Shown one piece after another: positions 29,524 through 41,600 of a DNA stretch of 64,000 bases. The stretch is from Syngnathus acus. Its lineage: Eukaryota; Chordata; Actinopteri; Syngnathiformes; Syngnathidae. Within the stretch, counting starts at the first letter, position 1. Every line of letters starts with the position of its first letter. The notes beneath the pieces are model-generated. The model was not told the origin of the DNA and searched no databases. It saw only the letters and a list, made by a program, of their open reading frames with translations. Made by a program: the position numbers and the translations under genes. The stretch is taken from positions 62,001 to 126,000 of the forward strand of contig NC_051093.1 in NCBI RefSeq assembly GCF_901709675.1, read 5' to 3'.

Positions 29524-29893
29524 CTTGACATATTAAAAAACTGAATAGAGTGAAATCATTCAGATACTGTACCTGTCTGTTCAAGTTGCTACCATTTTTA
29601 TTATTTGTTTATTTTTGCATGATGCCACATCTGATTGGCTTGAAAACTTAACCAATAAATATAATTCAATATTTACATCGATAACGTTTTCAAGCCAATC
29701 AGATGAAGCATCATGAAAAAATAAACACAAAATAAAAACGGGGGGGTGAACTGAAGAAATCATCCCATTCCCTGCCTTGCTGCTCTTGCTGCCTTTCTAA
29801 AAATGCACCCAGCATTTTCAACAATCATATTTGTATCATCCCATATTGTATTATTTCACATTTTGTGAAACAAATCAGGGGTGAATGGTTTGT

Positions 29894-30079
29894 TTACATA
29901 CCTGATATGAAGTCCTCATTGCATATCCTTGTGTAAATCGTAGGTTTCCATCGTTCACGACGAATATCCGCGATCCATTTATCACGTTTTTTCATGTTCG
30001 CCGGAAATCTATAGAAGCTAAGATTTGGTTTATCGCCTCGTCTATTGCTACATCCAACAGCACAGCAGGTATCCGGCAT
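29894..30079 (-). CDS. THAP-domain protein of the ISL2EU-like element
   Basis: From the ATG at 30079 the frame reads MPDTCCAVGCSNRRGDKPNL, SFYRFPANMKKRDKWIADIR, and RICNEDFISG. This has the Cys-x4-Cys opening, the FYRFP turn and a later Cys of a THAP zinc finger, which binds the element ends. The last His of the C2CH set is not reached before the stop or splice after ISGM. It may be exon 1, because ATCAG|GTATG follows. Confidence 0.7.
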   Translation of the reverse strand: MPDTCCAVGCSNRRGDKPNLSFYRFPANMKKRDKWIADIRRERWKPTIYTRICNEDFISGM

Positions 30080-30242
30080 TTTTAAGCTCAAATAGCAGCA
30101 GATATAACAAGAAAGCGTGTGTGAGTCGTTGACAGGCACTGAAAAGTTGACCGCCAAGATGGCCGCCAAGCTAATGTGGGTAGCTTGATGACGTCAGCTG
30201 CAAAGCCTCTATAAGATCCAAGTGCGCCAGGTATCTGATGAC

Positions 30243-31503
30243 TAGGGATGGGCGATACCAATGATTTTGGAATCGATCCGATACCAAGTATTTCCTGCCC
30301 AAAATACCCGATATCGATCCGATATCGATACCGGAAGTGTAATTTCCCGCCAAATTGCTAAATGCAGTGGCATGCTGCATCAATATTTTGTGCCTTACAT
30401 GTGACTATTGACCTGCACATTTGTATACTACAGCAGGTGTTTCACTGCAAATGATACTTGCTCTTGGAGAGTCATCTATTGAATTTTGTAGAAAAAAGTA
30501 TTACGTCATGTACATGAATTATTAACCTTTTTAGAAAAACATTAATGGAAGATGCATATTAATAGTATAACTTTAATTAAAAGGAGCTATTCTTTACTTT
30601 TTTCTCTCTCTCTCTGTTGTTGGGAAAAAGTTTTGTCTTTTAGTATAATGTAAAAAGAGACATGGTACCAACAGAGATGCAGGGCTTAATCGTCATGAGC
30701 AGCAAAACTATCAATTTGTAAAGCCACTGGATACTTACATTTAATATTGTAATACTTTAGTGTTGTTTATAGGAAGTGGAGTTACAAATAAAACGTATGG
30801 CGTTCGACCACAAATTGAAAAGGGGAAAACTTTATTTATAAATGACTGACTAAAGCGCAGTAATTATTGCTTCAAATAGCACATCAACCACAAATGCTTA
30901 CGATTTTTGGTTAGCACCTGTTACCTGGATATGTCTTGCCTTTCTGAAACGCTGCTTCTAAGGTACTTTGGTACCTTAGCCTCGGTGTGGCTGCAGGGTT
31001 TTCCGTCGCTGCCTTAGTGTCTGCGGCACGTTTCAACTGCAGCTCTTCATGAACCGTGGGGTGAATTTTGCTTAAATGTTTTGTCAAGTTTGTGGTGTTG
31101 CCACAATATTTAATTGTTTTGTGACATATTTCACATTTTGCCTCGTTGTTATTAAGTAAAATATAATATCCCCAAACCAGACTTCTCTTGCGTTCGGACT
31201 GGGCCGCCGCCGTGGCCATGCTTGTTTGTGTTTGTTTGGATTGGAACGGGGGGCGGAGGAGGAGGGCTTGGCTTGTGAGAAAAGGGGGCGGGAGCAGAGC
31301 AGAGCAGGACACGCCGGTGCAGCAGGCGGAAGGAAAAGTAGTGCTAGCATGAGTGCAAGTCGTCAAATTGGAGCAGAAAAAAATGAGGAAAAATATAATT
31401 AAATAATTGTAAGTATCGATATTTTAGCTAGGGAGATCGATACTCAAAAATGAGCAGCCTGGATCGATATATCGATAGTTTGGTATCGATCCGCCCATCC
31501 CTA
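30243..31503 (-). mobile_element. hAT element with BED ORF, copy 2 (inverted)
   Basis: The ends TAGGGATGGGCGATACC and ATCCGCCCATCCCTA are inverted; perfect 8-bp duplications CTGATGAC lie at 30235-30242 and 31504-31511. It is nearly identical to copy 1 at 17225-18489, in the opposite orientation about 12 kb away. Confidence 0.95.
30911..31219 (-). CDS. BED zinc-finger protein of hAT copy 2
   Basis: The frame starts MATAAAQSERKRSLVWGYYI and contains AKCEICHKTIKYCGNTTNL followed by LSKIHPTVHEE. It differs from copy 1 by only a few residues (R/K, N/S, I/N). It has the BED finger and nothing of the catalytic core. Confidence 0.75.
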   Translation of the reverse strand: MATAAAQSERKRSLVWGYYILLNNNEAKCEICHKTIKYCGNTTNLTKHLSKIHPTVHEELQLKRAADTKAATENPAATPRLRYQSTLEAAFQKGKTYPGNRC

Positions 31504-31511
31504 CTGATGAC

Positions 31512-33310
31512 GTGTTGTACATGCGACGGGGTGACGGGCGGAGGAGGAGCAGATGAATGGTACAGTGTTATGGACGGGTTGGGAGAAAACAAAGTTACGA
31601 CGGGTGCTTCTGTGGATGTAACGTGGTCTGCGGAGAAGTCCAAGTTGTTTGATGACTGAGACACACCCTGGAATGGTGTGATTACTCAGCTCCAGCAAGC
31701 GGGGGATGGAGTACGTTAACATAGTGCCGGTTGGAGAACACTGAACTTGAGTGTTAGCCATTGGCTAGGCTAGCCAGGATGCCTTGGCGGGTGGTGGTGG
31801 GGTGGGCGCGCCGTAGTAGGCAGCCGGCTCTGTGGAGGTTCGCCGCGGTCCAGGCGCACTGCACACTAAAACTAGAAGCTAAAAACTAAACTTTAATAAT
31901 GGCTAAAATAAATAAATAAATAAATAAAAACACTAAAACTAAACTAATTCTGGTGGAGAAGCGGCGAACAATCAGCGCCAGCGTCCTCTCCCCAGATTAC
32001 TTCCGCCTTGGTCCACACGCAGCCGTCAAATCAATCAGTCAAGTGAAACAGTCACCATCTGTGTCTATTCTAATTTGGCCAAAAATATTGTTTTTGAATA
32101 AAAACCAATCACCATCCCCCTCAATTGCACAAGCACTCCTCTTTACTGTTCACAAGCACAATCACAAATACAAGTCATCTTCATCCATAAGCACATCAGT
32201 CTTTCCTTGTTAAAACATAGCAGCCCTTCAAAACAAAATGTGTTCCAACAACTTTTAGTGTCTTAATAGACAATGATGGTATTTATTTACATATTGAAAC
32301 ACAATATCCACCTCCTTCAATGTTACACGTGAATGCACATACAGAGAAAAGTTTTATTCATTTTGATCAGACTACATGAAGCAAAATATAAAGGTGAATG
32401 CACACCGTTTTCGTGCACCATTTTAGCCCAATTCCATCATTTAGAACGAACTGGTACGCAAAGACAAACATAGATAACACACGGGCCCACAACATACACG
32501 TGACAATCTTCCCAGCCGATGACAAGTGGGGAGGGGGGCAGCTGAAGTCCGGAGAACCTCGCCACCACCAGGTCACACAACCTCCCCACCTCTGTCCTAA
32601 ATATGCATTTGTGCCCACCTGATCGTTTGGCCCAAACTTTACAGCCGCGCCCTTTTGAAAACAAAAATGGTTACAGTTTAACCCCACCGCAAAATGGGAT
32701 ACAACCTTCATGCTAAGTTTATATATACATTCTTTATCAAATTCTTGTTAAGCCATTTTTCTGACTCTAACTCACATGCCAAATAAAAAAACAAATCTAC
32801 AATTTTATACAAATCAACTTATTGTTCTTCATGAACCACAAATCATCACTTCCACCCCATGAACAGCACCAGCACAACTAATCACTCACGTCTCCAGCTG
32901 TGTCGCTGTCCCATCTGACAGCCAAGCCTGCTTTCCACACAATATCAACATAAACACACTTCAACAATTATGTAGCGACCTGGTTAACCCAGTTACCCTT
33001 CGCCCTAGACAACAATATAATTCTCTAAGGTCGCACTATTGAGGTCGCCAGGCATCCGTCCTGCTATATCAGCGATGCCTTCACCTTTTTTTTTTTCCAC
33101 GAGTCCCTGACTCGTATTGGTGGCCTGGCCGATCTCATCGACCCTGACCTTAGGCAACAGTACAAAGTCCCTAAGCGTCTGCTATTGAGGCCACTCCGGT
33201 GCCCATATGCTCGCCATTGGCATCCCACAAGTTCCAGCGGTGTGAGCGCCCTTCGCTGATCAGACAAAGTCCTCACCACCTTTCTCTTTTCAAAAAGAAA
33301 TCATCCATAC
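31512..33310. other. Repeat-rich region without a recognisable gene
   Basis: About 32060-32395 is a dispersed repeat shared with 47450-47790 (for example AAAAATATTGTTTTTGAATA). About 33000-33280 contains two related stretches around CTAAGG/CTAAGC with GTCGCACTATTGAGG and GTCTGCTATTGAGG, which looks like a duplicated block of an unknown element. Otherwise I recognise nothing. Confidence 0.5.
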
Positions 33311-33318
33311 AATCATAA

Positions 33319-34347
33319 ATGTATATACAAGATGGCGCCGCGGTAGTGGCGACACGTTTGCAGCAGCTCCGTCGACTCGTCTGTATATTGTCTCGTTTTA
33401 TATGTTTTTTTTTGATTATTTTTTCTTTTTTCGCAGTCCTGAGTTTTCTTTTTTTACCGGGCAGAAACATGTTTGCAAAAACAGTGAGGCTGGCCCTTTT
33501 ATTTTTCCTATTTTTCACCTGGTTCATCACCCAAGCAACCACCGAAGCAGGGAGTAAACGCTCCATTGTTTACACCCGTGGTCAGCTGTTAGCCCTCTGT
33601 AGCCAAGGGAAGCTAACCGGCTACAAGCCCGATGTTTCCCCCGAGCTGAAGAGGAGGAAAAGAGGACAACGCTCGGGTGTTATGTGCCGGAAAAAGAAAC
33701 GCCGCTTCAAGCCCACACTCCCCACCATCATCACCGGGAATGTGAGATCCATCTGTAATAAGATGGATGAGCTAACGGCGCTGGCACGGCACCAACGGGA
33801 ATACCGGGAATGTAGCATGCTGCTGTTCACGGAGACCTGGCTAACGGAGCAAACACCGGACTCTGCTGTCGCTCTGGACGGGTTTAACCTGATAAGGGCA
33901 GACAGGACACGAGAGAGCGGTAAGAGGAAAGGAGGGGGGCTTGCTGTGTTTGTGAACGATAGATGGTATAACCCTGGGCACATCACTATCAAAGAGCAAC
34001 TCTGCAGCGCGAACATTGAGCTGCTAGCCGTTAGCATGAGGCCACACTACCTGCCGCGGGAACTCTCGCACGTTATCGCGATAACTGCGTACGTTCCCCC
34101 TAATGCTAATGCCGACGCAGCCCGCAATGTCCTGCACAGCAATGTAAGCAGGCTGCAAACACAGCATCCACATACCCTCCTCCTTATTACCGGGGACTTC
34201 AATCATGCCTCTCCTTCATCCACACTTCCAACTTTCAGCCAATATGTCACCTGCAGCACCAGAGGAAATAAAACACTGGACCTTTTTTATGCCAACCTTA
34301 AGGAGGCATATACATCATCCCCCCTCCCCCCCCCTTGGAAGATCTGA
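33319..34347 (+). CDS. LINE I endonuclease domain
   Basis: The frame has a hydrophobic N-terminal segment (FFLIIFSFFAVLSFLFL), a basic stretch, and APE-type endonuclease motifs: TGNVRSICNKMDE, LLFTETWL, and LLITGDFNHASPS. The SDH motif comes only after a frameshift at the C-run near 34330 (GRSDHDLIHLL in the next frame). The hydrophobic leader recurs in LINE K (50884), so it seems a shared feature of the group and not a signal peptide by chance. The ORF cannot now make a full protein. Confidence 0.75.
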   Translation: MYIQDGAAVVATRLQQLRRLVCILSRFICFFLIIFSFFAVLSFLFLPGRNMFAKTVRLALLFFLFFTWFITQATTEAGSKRSIVYTRGQLLALCSQGKLTGYKPDVSPELKRRKRGQRSGVMCRKKKRRFKPTLPTIITGNVRSICNKMDELTALARHQREYRECSMLLFTETWLTEQTPDSAVALDGFNLIRADRTRESGKRKGGGLAVFVNDRWYNPGHITIKEQLCSANIELLAVSMRPHYLPRELSHVIAITAYVPPNANADAARNVLHSNVSRLQTQHPHTLLLITGDFNHASPSSTLPTFSQYVTCSTRGNKTLDLFYANLKEAYTSSPLPPPWKI

Positions 34348-35408
34348 TCACGATCTGATCCACCTTCTCCCCCTGTATCAGCCTCTGGTGCACAGGCAAC
34401 CAGCAGTCACCCACACCAGACAGATCTGGTCTGAAGAATCTCTGGAGACTCTTCAGGACTGTTTTGAGACCACGGTGTGGGACGTGTTCTGTGAGGACTA
34501 CGGGAACGACATCGACGGTCTCACCAGCTGTGTCACAGACTACATTAACTTTTGTGTAGACTCCACCATACCCACCAAAACAGTCAGGGTTTTTGCAAAC
34601 AGCAAACCTTGGATCACCCCTGAGATTAAAGACCTGCTCAGGGAAAAAAGGAGGGTCTTTAAATCAGGAGACAGGGACCTGCTGAAGACGGTGCAGAGGG
34701 ACCTGAAGAAGAAGATCAGGGAGGGGAAGAGCAACTACAGGAGGAGGATGGAAGACCAACTGCAGCGGGACGACGTCAGCGGGGTCTGGAGGAGCCAGGA
34801 ACACCATCTCAGGACGTAGCAACTCCAGACCTGCGCTGGACAGGGATCAGGAGTGGGTGAATGGCCTGAACCGGTTCTTCAACCGGTTTGAACAACCATC
34901 CACTCCTCCCCCCACCCACCCAGCCCTGCTGCAACTTCCCCCGACTGGAGCCTCTTCTGCTCCGAGGACTCTCACCTCAACCACGCCCCCTGCTACTTCC
35001 CCTCCAAAACCCCCCAGCCCACTCTCAACTCCACCGAACCCACCAACCACCCCCCCTGCAACCCACCCCACCCCACCAACCCCACCCCCCCACCCAGCAT
35101 GGTGCTCTCCACAGCCCAGGTGGAGAGAGGACTGGCCAGGCTCAAGGTGAAGAAGGCTACGGGTCCAGATGGCATCACCCCCAGGCTGCTCGGATCCTGC
35201 TCCGGGCAACTGTGCAGGATCGTGGAGCACATATTCAACATGAGCCTGAGGCTGCACAGGGTGCCACAGCTGTGGAAGACGTCCTACGTGGTACCGGTGC
35301 CCAAGTCATCTCGCCCCAGCGACTTCAACCACTACCGGCCGGTGGCCCTGACATCCCACCTGGCGAAGACCCTGGAGAGGCTGGTCCTCCACTACCTGCT
35401 TCCCCCTG

Positions 35409-36518
35409 GTGAGCTCCTCCGCCGACCCCCTGCAGTTCGCCTACCGGCCGAGCATCGGGGTTGAGGACGCCGTCATCTTCCTCATGCAGAGGTCCCTGGC
35501 CCACCTGGAGCGGGCTGGAAGCACTGTGAGGATCATGTTTTATGATTTCTCCAGTGCCTTCAACACCATCCAGCCAGAACTGCTGGGGAACAAACTGCAC
35601 CATGCTGGAGCCTGCCAGCAGCTGACATCATGGGTCCTGGACTTCCTCACAAACAGACCGCAGTTTGTGAGGACAGGAGGCCGTGTGTCTGACACGGTGG
35701 TCTGCAGCACAGGAGCTCCACAGGGGACCGTCCTGGCCCCCCTCCTCTTCACCATCTACACAGCTGACTTCACCCACCACACATCAACCTGCCACCTCCA
35801 GAAGTTCTCGGACGACTCCGCCATCGTCGGTCTCATTAACAACGGAGACGAGACAGAGTACCGAGAACTGAATCACAGATTCGTGGACTGGTGCCGGCGG
35901 AACCGCCTCCAGATTAATTCTGGAAAAACAAAGGAGCTGGTGGTGGACTTCCGTCGGCGCAAAGTCCCCCCCTCGCCGGTGAACATCCAGGGAACGGACA
36001 TAGAGATTGTGGACTCTTACAAGTTCCTGGGTGTTCACCTGAACAATAAACTGGACTGGACTGTTAACACTCAGGCCCTATACAAGAAGGGCCAAAGCAG
36101 ACTCCACCTGCTGCGCAGACTGAGGTCCTTTGGAGTGAGGGACGGCCTCCTGAGGACCTTCTACGACTCTGTGGTGGCGTCCGCCATTTTTTATGGGGTG
36201 GTCTGCTGGAGCAGCGGCATCACTGCAGCGGAGAGGAAGAGGCTGGACAAGGTGGTGAAGAAAGCCGGCTCTGTCCTGGGCTGCAGTCTGGATCGGGTGG
36301 AGGTGGTGGGGGAGAGGAGGATGGTGGCTAAGCTGTCCTCCATCATGGACAATGTCTTCCACCCCCTTCATGAGACTGTCAGAGCCCTGGAGAGCTCCAT
36401 CAGTGACCGGCTTCGTCACCCACGATGCACGACCGAGAGGCATCGCAGGTCCTTCCTCCCTGCTGCCATCAGACTGTACAACCAGACTGTAGCTAACGGA
36501 CAAAATAACATGCAATAA
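35409..36518 (+). CDS. LINE I reverse transcriptase, 369 codons
   Basis: The frame contains [50 protein letters not shown] and LQKFSDDSAIVGLINNGDE. The active-site box is FSDD instead of FADD, a variant I have seen in one fish LINE group. The C terminus (VVCWSSGITAAERKRLDKV) resembles the other LINEs here. It ends NGQNNMQ. Upstream parts are out of frame. Confidence 0.8.
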   Translation: MSSSADPLQFAYRPSIGVEDAVIFLMQRSLAHLERAGSTVRIMFYDFSSAFNTIQPELLGNKLHHAGACQQLTSWVLDFLTNRPQFVRTGGRVSDTVVCSTGAPQGTVLAPLLFTIYTADFTHHTSTCHLQKFSDDSAIVGLINNGDETEYRELNHRFVDWCRRNRLQINSGKTKELVVDFRRRKVPPSPVNIQGTDIEIVDSYKFLGVHLNNKLDWTVNTQALYKKGQSRLHLLRRLRSFGVRDGLLRTFYDSVVASAIFYGVVCWSSGITAAERKRLDKVVKKAGSVLGCSLDRVEVVGERRMVAKLSSIMDNVFHPLHETVRALESSISDRLRHPRCTTERHRRSFLPAAIRLYNQTVANGQNNMQ

Positions 36519-36839
36519 CGTGCAATAACCATATGTGCAATCATACTATGTGCAATATCTGTCTACCTCACACTCTTTTTACCTGCTTTTTTTGCACTGT
36601 TTTTTTCTCTTCCTTTGCACTATTTTTTTATCTAATATTTTTTTTATCTCCACTGTATATTGTGTATTGTGTATTTTGTATATACTGTCCATATTTTTTG
36701 ATTATATATACCTTCTACTTTTTTAAATCTTTTACCCCCTTCCCCGCATGCGTGTATATGTTAAGTGTACTGCTGCTAACATAGGAGTTTCCCCATTGAG
36801 GGAATAATAAAGGATTATCTTATCTTATCTTAACCACCA

Positions 36840-37407
36840 TTCTGAACACAGAGCTAAAATTATTCATATTTAATTTTACTATGCTTTCACTTCACAATAT
36901 TGCTGAACTGGGAGGATTTATTGAAAAAAAAAAAAAAGGTTTCCCCTTACCTTTTGTGCCGATCGGACTGCAATATTGTTGAGCAAGAGCGGAGAAGGAA
37001 GAATCCTTCCTGGAGCATGCACTTTCCCTTCTGAAGAAATCACGTCGGATGGTCACCATTTGTTGCATTTTGGTCCACAATTTGGGCAGCGCGCTTTCCG
37101 CGCCTCACGGCAAAAGCCATAGCCAATCACCTGTTATCCAATTTACTCACCGTGTGCTCGTTTTATTTTTTCCGTTTTAGGAAAAGGCTAAGACACCGAA
37201 ACGGAATTTAGACTTACACAGGTTGGTTGAGTTCAATCACAATTCTTGTTAACTTAAGAAAGCTCTGTTTTCAGGAAAGTACAATACAGCTCTGGGCCTT
37301 TCGTGCGACCATGCTCAAGAGCAGAATGTCTCCATTCAGAAAAGGCAACGTTCAAGGTTCTTTGGTCAGCTTATATTCAGTTGCACATGTCAGTGTGGGC
37401 CGAGTTT
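36840..37407. other. Unassigned region
   Basis: No gene or repeat that I recognise. A possible 3' splice site (TTTCAGGAAAG near 37270) and AG-rich stretches are present, but no supporting coding context. Confidence 0.3.
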
Positions 37408-38106
37408 GATGGATGATGAATCAGGGGGTGTGGCAAGTTCGCAGGAGAGTTTGATTCCATGGGAGTGGGTGCTGGTTCGGTGAGAGCTGGTTCGGTGGGG
37501 GTGGGTGCTGATTATAGGCGATTCGGTGTGTGTGGGGGCTGTTGTCTTCCATCCCGTCTTTCGGCCTTGGCTATCACCTTTGGCCGGGTTCTTGGTTGTT
37601 GTTTTCCTCCTGCCGCTCTTTCTCTGGCACCTCTACCGGTTTTATCTCCAAGGGTCCTTCCTGTAAACCATTCTTGCACATACATCCACTTCGCCCACTG
37701 TCGCACACCGCCCAGTCATCATTCTTTCATCTTTGTCATTTTGTACGGAATTATGTGAGCTTTTGGCTGTGACATCATCAATTTATTAATGTTCCCTGAC
37801 TATGCAAAGTTTGTACTCACCACTTACCATGTTTTTGTTTGTTTGTTCTTTTGATACTCCATGTACTTGCTTACGTCATCATATTCTTAGTTTAATCATG
37901 CTTCCAATCATATCTTTTCTTTGTTAGGCAAAATATTTCCCTCTGTCCAGAACGTTCTGTAGTAATCGAAAACTGGCATCTAGCATTCGTCAAAACATAA
38001 GATATAATCAAGTACTGAACATTTTTAGACGACTTTGGCAGTGTCCGTGATTTAGAAAATCATCAGCCATGCATTGAACAGTTCCTTAAGGGTCATTAAG
38101 CTATTC
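37408..38106. repeat. Dispersed repeat R, copy 1, left part
   Basis: From TTTGATGGATGATGAATCAG to GGGTCATTAAGCTATTC this matches 62153-62852 with few differences. The repeat continues after the LINE at 43046-43325 (CAATATATCAAAAAACATTT and onward). The family is unknown to me; the TTTTGTATTTCGACCCC end is shared by both copies. Confidence 0.85.
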
Positions 38107-38613
38107 AAAGTCAAAGTCTGCTTTATTGTCAATTTCTTCACGTCAAGACACACAAAGAGATCGAAATTACATTCCCTCTATCCCACGGTGACAAGACATA
38201 GTACACAATATACATACAAGTAAACAACACAAAAAGTAAAAAGAAGAAGGCACAAACAATGAATAAATAAGAGTGATGAATAAATGAATAAATAATAAAT
38301 AAACAAATAACAATAAATAAGAGGAGCAAAAATGGAGCAAGTGTGCATACAGCAGACAGTCAGAATACAGCGCAAAAGTACAGGACGCTACGCAGAAGGG
38401 GGGAGAGAGTTCAGGATCCTAACAGCCTGGAGTACGAAGCTGTTGGTGAGTCTGGTGGTGCGGGAGCGCAGGCTCCTGTACCTCTTCCCAGAGGGCAGAA
38501 GATCAAACAAAGAGTGAACGGGGTGACTCACATCACTCACAATTGTGGTCGCCTTGCGGGTGAGATGGGAGGTGTAAATGTCCTTCAGGGAGGGGAGTGA
38601 AGCACCAATAGAC
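38107..38613 (-). mobile_element. LINE A copy 3, 3' end piece
   Basis: The plus strand begins with CAAAGTCAAAGTC, the inverse tail of LINE A, and runs to CACCAATA where another LINE was inserted. The body resumes at 41890. The whole insertion is flanked by GCTATTC (38100-38106 and 43039-43045), and repeat R copy 2 at 62852 shows the site without it. Confidence 0.88.
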
Positions 38614-41600
38614 TTAGACTTAGACTTAGACTTAGACAGAACTTTATTGTCATTTTGTCAACACTAGGTGTACAAAACGAAATTTCGTTGCATACGGCTT
38701 TCAACAATGTAGAGGTATTTCGGCTGGTTAAAAAAAAAAGTGACATTCTATATAAAAAAATGAAATAAGATAATTATAAAGTACAAAGTGCAGCAGTGAT
38801 AAAGTATGTGAACAGTGCAGGAGACAAAAGCAGTATTTACAAGTGTGCAGAGGAATGCTACGTTTAAATGTTCAACAGTCTGACGACAGCAGGGAAAAAA
38901 CTATTGCAGAACCTGGTGGACCTGCAGCGGATGCTGCGAAACCTCTTCCCAGAGGGCAGCAGGGAGAACAGTCCATGGTGGGGGTGTGATGGGTCACTGA
39001 TAATATTTCGGGCTCGGGACACGCAGCGCTGGGATGACAAGTCCTGAATGGAGGGAAGAGGAGCCCCGATGATCCTCTCTGCTGTCCTCACCACTCTCCT
39101 CAGGTTCTTCCAATCGGAGGCGCAGCAACCTCCACACCACACCGAGAGACAGCTTGTCAGAATGCTCTCTATGGTGCTTCGGTAGAACGTCCTCATGATG
39201 GGTGGGGGCAGGTGGGCTCTCCTCATCCTCCGCAGGAAGTACAAGCGCTTCTGTGCCCTCTTGACCAGTGTTGTGGTGTTCACAGTCCAGGTGAGGTCGT
39301 CTGTGATGTGGACTCCCAGGAATTTAGTGCTGCTGACCACCTCCACAGCTGAGCTGTTGATGATCAGTGGAGCGTGGTGAGGCTGGTTCTTCCTGAAGTC
39401 GACGATGATCTCCTTCGTCTTCTCCACATTCAGGATCAGGCTATTTTCTCTGCACCAGCCCACCAACTGCTCCACCTCCTCTCTGTAGTCCAGGTCGTTG
39501 TTGTCCCTGATGAGGCCCACCACCGTTGTGTCGTCTGCAAACTTCACGATGTGATTGGTGGTGAACCTGGGGGCGCAGTCGTGTGTCATCAGGGTGAACA
39601 GCAGGGGGCTCAGGACGCAGCCCTGAGGGGAGCCTGTGCTGAGGGTGATGACATCTGAGGTGTTCTGTCCGACCCGGACTGACTGAGGTCTGTTGGTGAG
39701 GAAGTCTAGCAGCCAGTTCCGAAGGGGGGTGCTGAAGCCCAGGTGTTCCAGTTTTTCCACCAGATGTTGTGGAATGATGGTGTTAAACGCTGAGCTGAAG
39801 TCCAGGAACAACAACCGCACGTGGGTGTTCCTCTCCTCCAGGTGAGCCAGGCTCAGGTGAAGAACGGAGGAGATGGCATCCTCAGTGGAGCGGTTCTGCC
39901 GGTAGGCAAACTGGAACGGATCGAATGTTGGGGGGAGTCCGGAGACGATGTGATCTTTGAGCAGCCTTTCGAAGCACTTCATCATGATGGGAGTCAGTGC
40001 CACAGGTCTGTAGTCATTCCATGAGGTGATTTGAGGTTTCTTCGGCACCGGAATGATGGAGGCAGCCTTGAAGCACACTGGCACTTTGGCTTGGTCCAGC
40101 GAGATGTTAAAAATGTCTGTGATGACACCAGCCAGCTGGCCTGCACACTCCTTGAACACCCGCCCAGGTATGTTGTCGGGGCCTGGGGCCTTACGTGGGT
40201 TGACTCTTCTCAGAGTCTTCCACACGTCGGCTGAGTCTAGGCAGAGGGCCTCCTCTTCCTGGTGGGGAACAGTTTTAACTGCAGGAGTGCTGTTTAGTGC
40301 CTCAAAACGCCCAAAGAAGTTATTTAGACCATTTAGGAAGTCAGCATCAACCTCACCCACCGGGGGGGAGGGAGAGTTGTAGTCCGTGATCGCCCGTATG
40401 CCTTGCCACATACTCCTGGTGTTATTGGCGTCGTGGAAAAAATCCTGAATTTTCCGACTGTGGCTTCGCTTCGCTAGCCTGATGGCACGGTTCAAGTTGG
40501 CTCTCGCTGTCCTCAGTGCCTCCTTGTCGCCAGACTTGAAGGCTGAGTTCCGTGCTCGCAGCGTATGACGTACATCCTCAGTCATCCAGGGTCGTTGGTT
40601 GGCTCGGGTGATGATGTTCTTAGTGGTGCTGACGTCCTCGGAGCATTTGTTGATGTAGGCTGACACAGTCATGGCGTACTCATCAATGTTGATCTGATTG
40701 TCATATGTTGCTGCTGATTTGAACATGTCCCAGTCAGAGCACTCAAAGCAGTCCTGGAGTGCCTCCATGGCCCCCTCAGACCACACCCTCACCTGCTTCA
40801 CTGTGGGTTTTGCTCTGATCAGCAGGGGCCTGTATGCAGGGGTTAGCATAACAGATAGGTGGTCTGAAGAGCCGAGGTGGGGGCGGGGGGCTGCTCTGAA
40901 TGCATCCTTTATATTGGTGTAAACCAAGTCCAGAGTGTTCTCTCCCCGAGTTGGAAAATCCACGTGTTGGTAAAAATGAGGGAGAATAGTCTTCATGCTA
41001 GCCTGGTTGAAGTCCCCAGCAATGATGAAAACCCCCTCTGTGTGCGTGGATTGCAGCTCACTAATTGTCCGGTAGAGAACCCTCATGGCCTCTTTAGTGT
41101 TAGCGCTAGGAGGCACGTACACAGCCGTGATGCTAACAACAGTAAACTCCCTGGGCAGGTAGAAGGGTCTGCAGTTCACAGTCAAAAGCTCGATGTCCGA
41201 AGAGCAGAAGCTGGCGACAGATCTAGCATTTTTGCACCAGTTGTTGTTGATGTAGACACACAGCCCACCTCCTCGGGATTTACCGCTTAGCTCGCTGTTT
41301 CTGTCGGCGCGGAATGTAGCGAGCCCCTCCAGGCTAACGGCGTTGTCCGGCATTGATGAGTTCAGCCATGTCTCCGTCAGGATGAGAGCGCAGCAGTTTC
41401 TAACTTCCCTCTTTGAAGAGAGTTCCAGTTTTAGATGGTCCATTTTATTATCCAGCGAGCGGACGTTGGAGAGGAAGATGGATGGAAGCGGCGGTTTGTA
41501 GGGGTTAGCTCTCAGCTTAGCCGTTAGCCCACCTCGACAGCCGCGCTTTCGCCGCCGGTCACACCGCCTACGCTTACTCCTCCTCCGGCGTGTGCTGCCC

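Larger units (their letters stand above)
29164..30210. mobile_element. ISL2EU-like DNA transposon derivative with THAP ORF
   Basis: Termini AGAGGCTTTGCAG and CTGCAAAGCCTCT are inverted, with AT on both sides (29162-29163 and 30211-30212). Inside are two opposed coding pieces: a plus ORF at 29305-29523 and a minus THAP ORF at 29894-30079. ISL2EU elements are known to pair a THAP protein with a YqaJ-type nuclease protein and to duplicate two bases. The YqaJ domain itself has been deleted. A further palindrome (CTGATTGGCTTGAAAAC and inverse) lies at about 29613-29745. Confidence 0.75.
33318..36831 (+). mobile_element. LINE I, near full length, frameshifted
   Basis: It opens with a GATGGCGCCGCGG 5' end and a hydrophobic leader, and ends with AATAATAAAGG plus a TTATC repeat. 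Coding blocks in order: frame 33319-34347 (endonuclease: NVRSICNKMDEL, TETW, GDFNHA), frame 34205-34819, frame 35099-35464 and frame 35409-36518 (reverse transcriptase). At least three frameshifts are needed, one in a C-run near 34325-34340. Confidence 0.85.

Noticed and set aside
32367-32711. 114-codon minus frame as a gene
   Set aside because: No known motif, and it lies in a dispersed repeat region.
36960-37180. Possible snRNA or snoRNA gene near a GC-rich hairpin
   Set aside because: I could not match it to U4, U6, U11, U12 or a C/D or H/ACA box layout.
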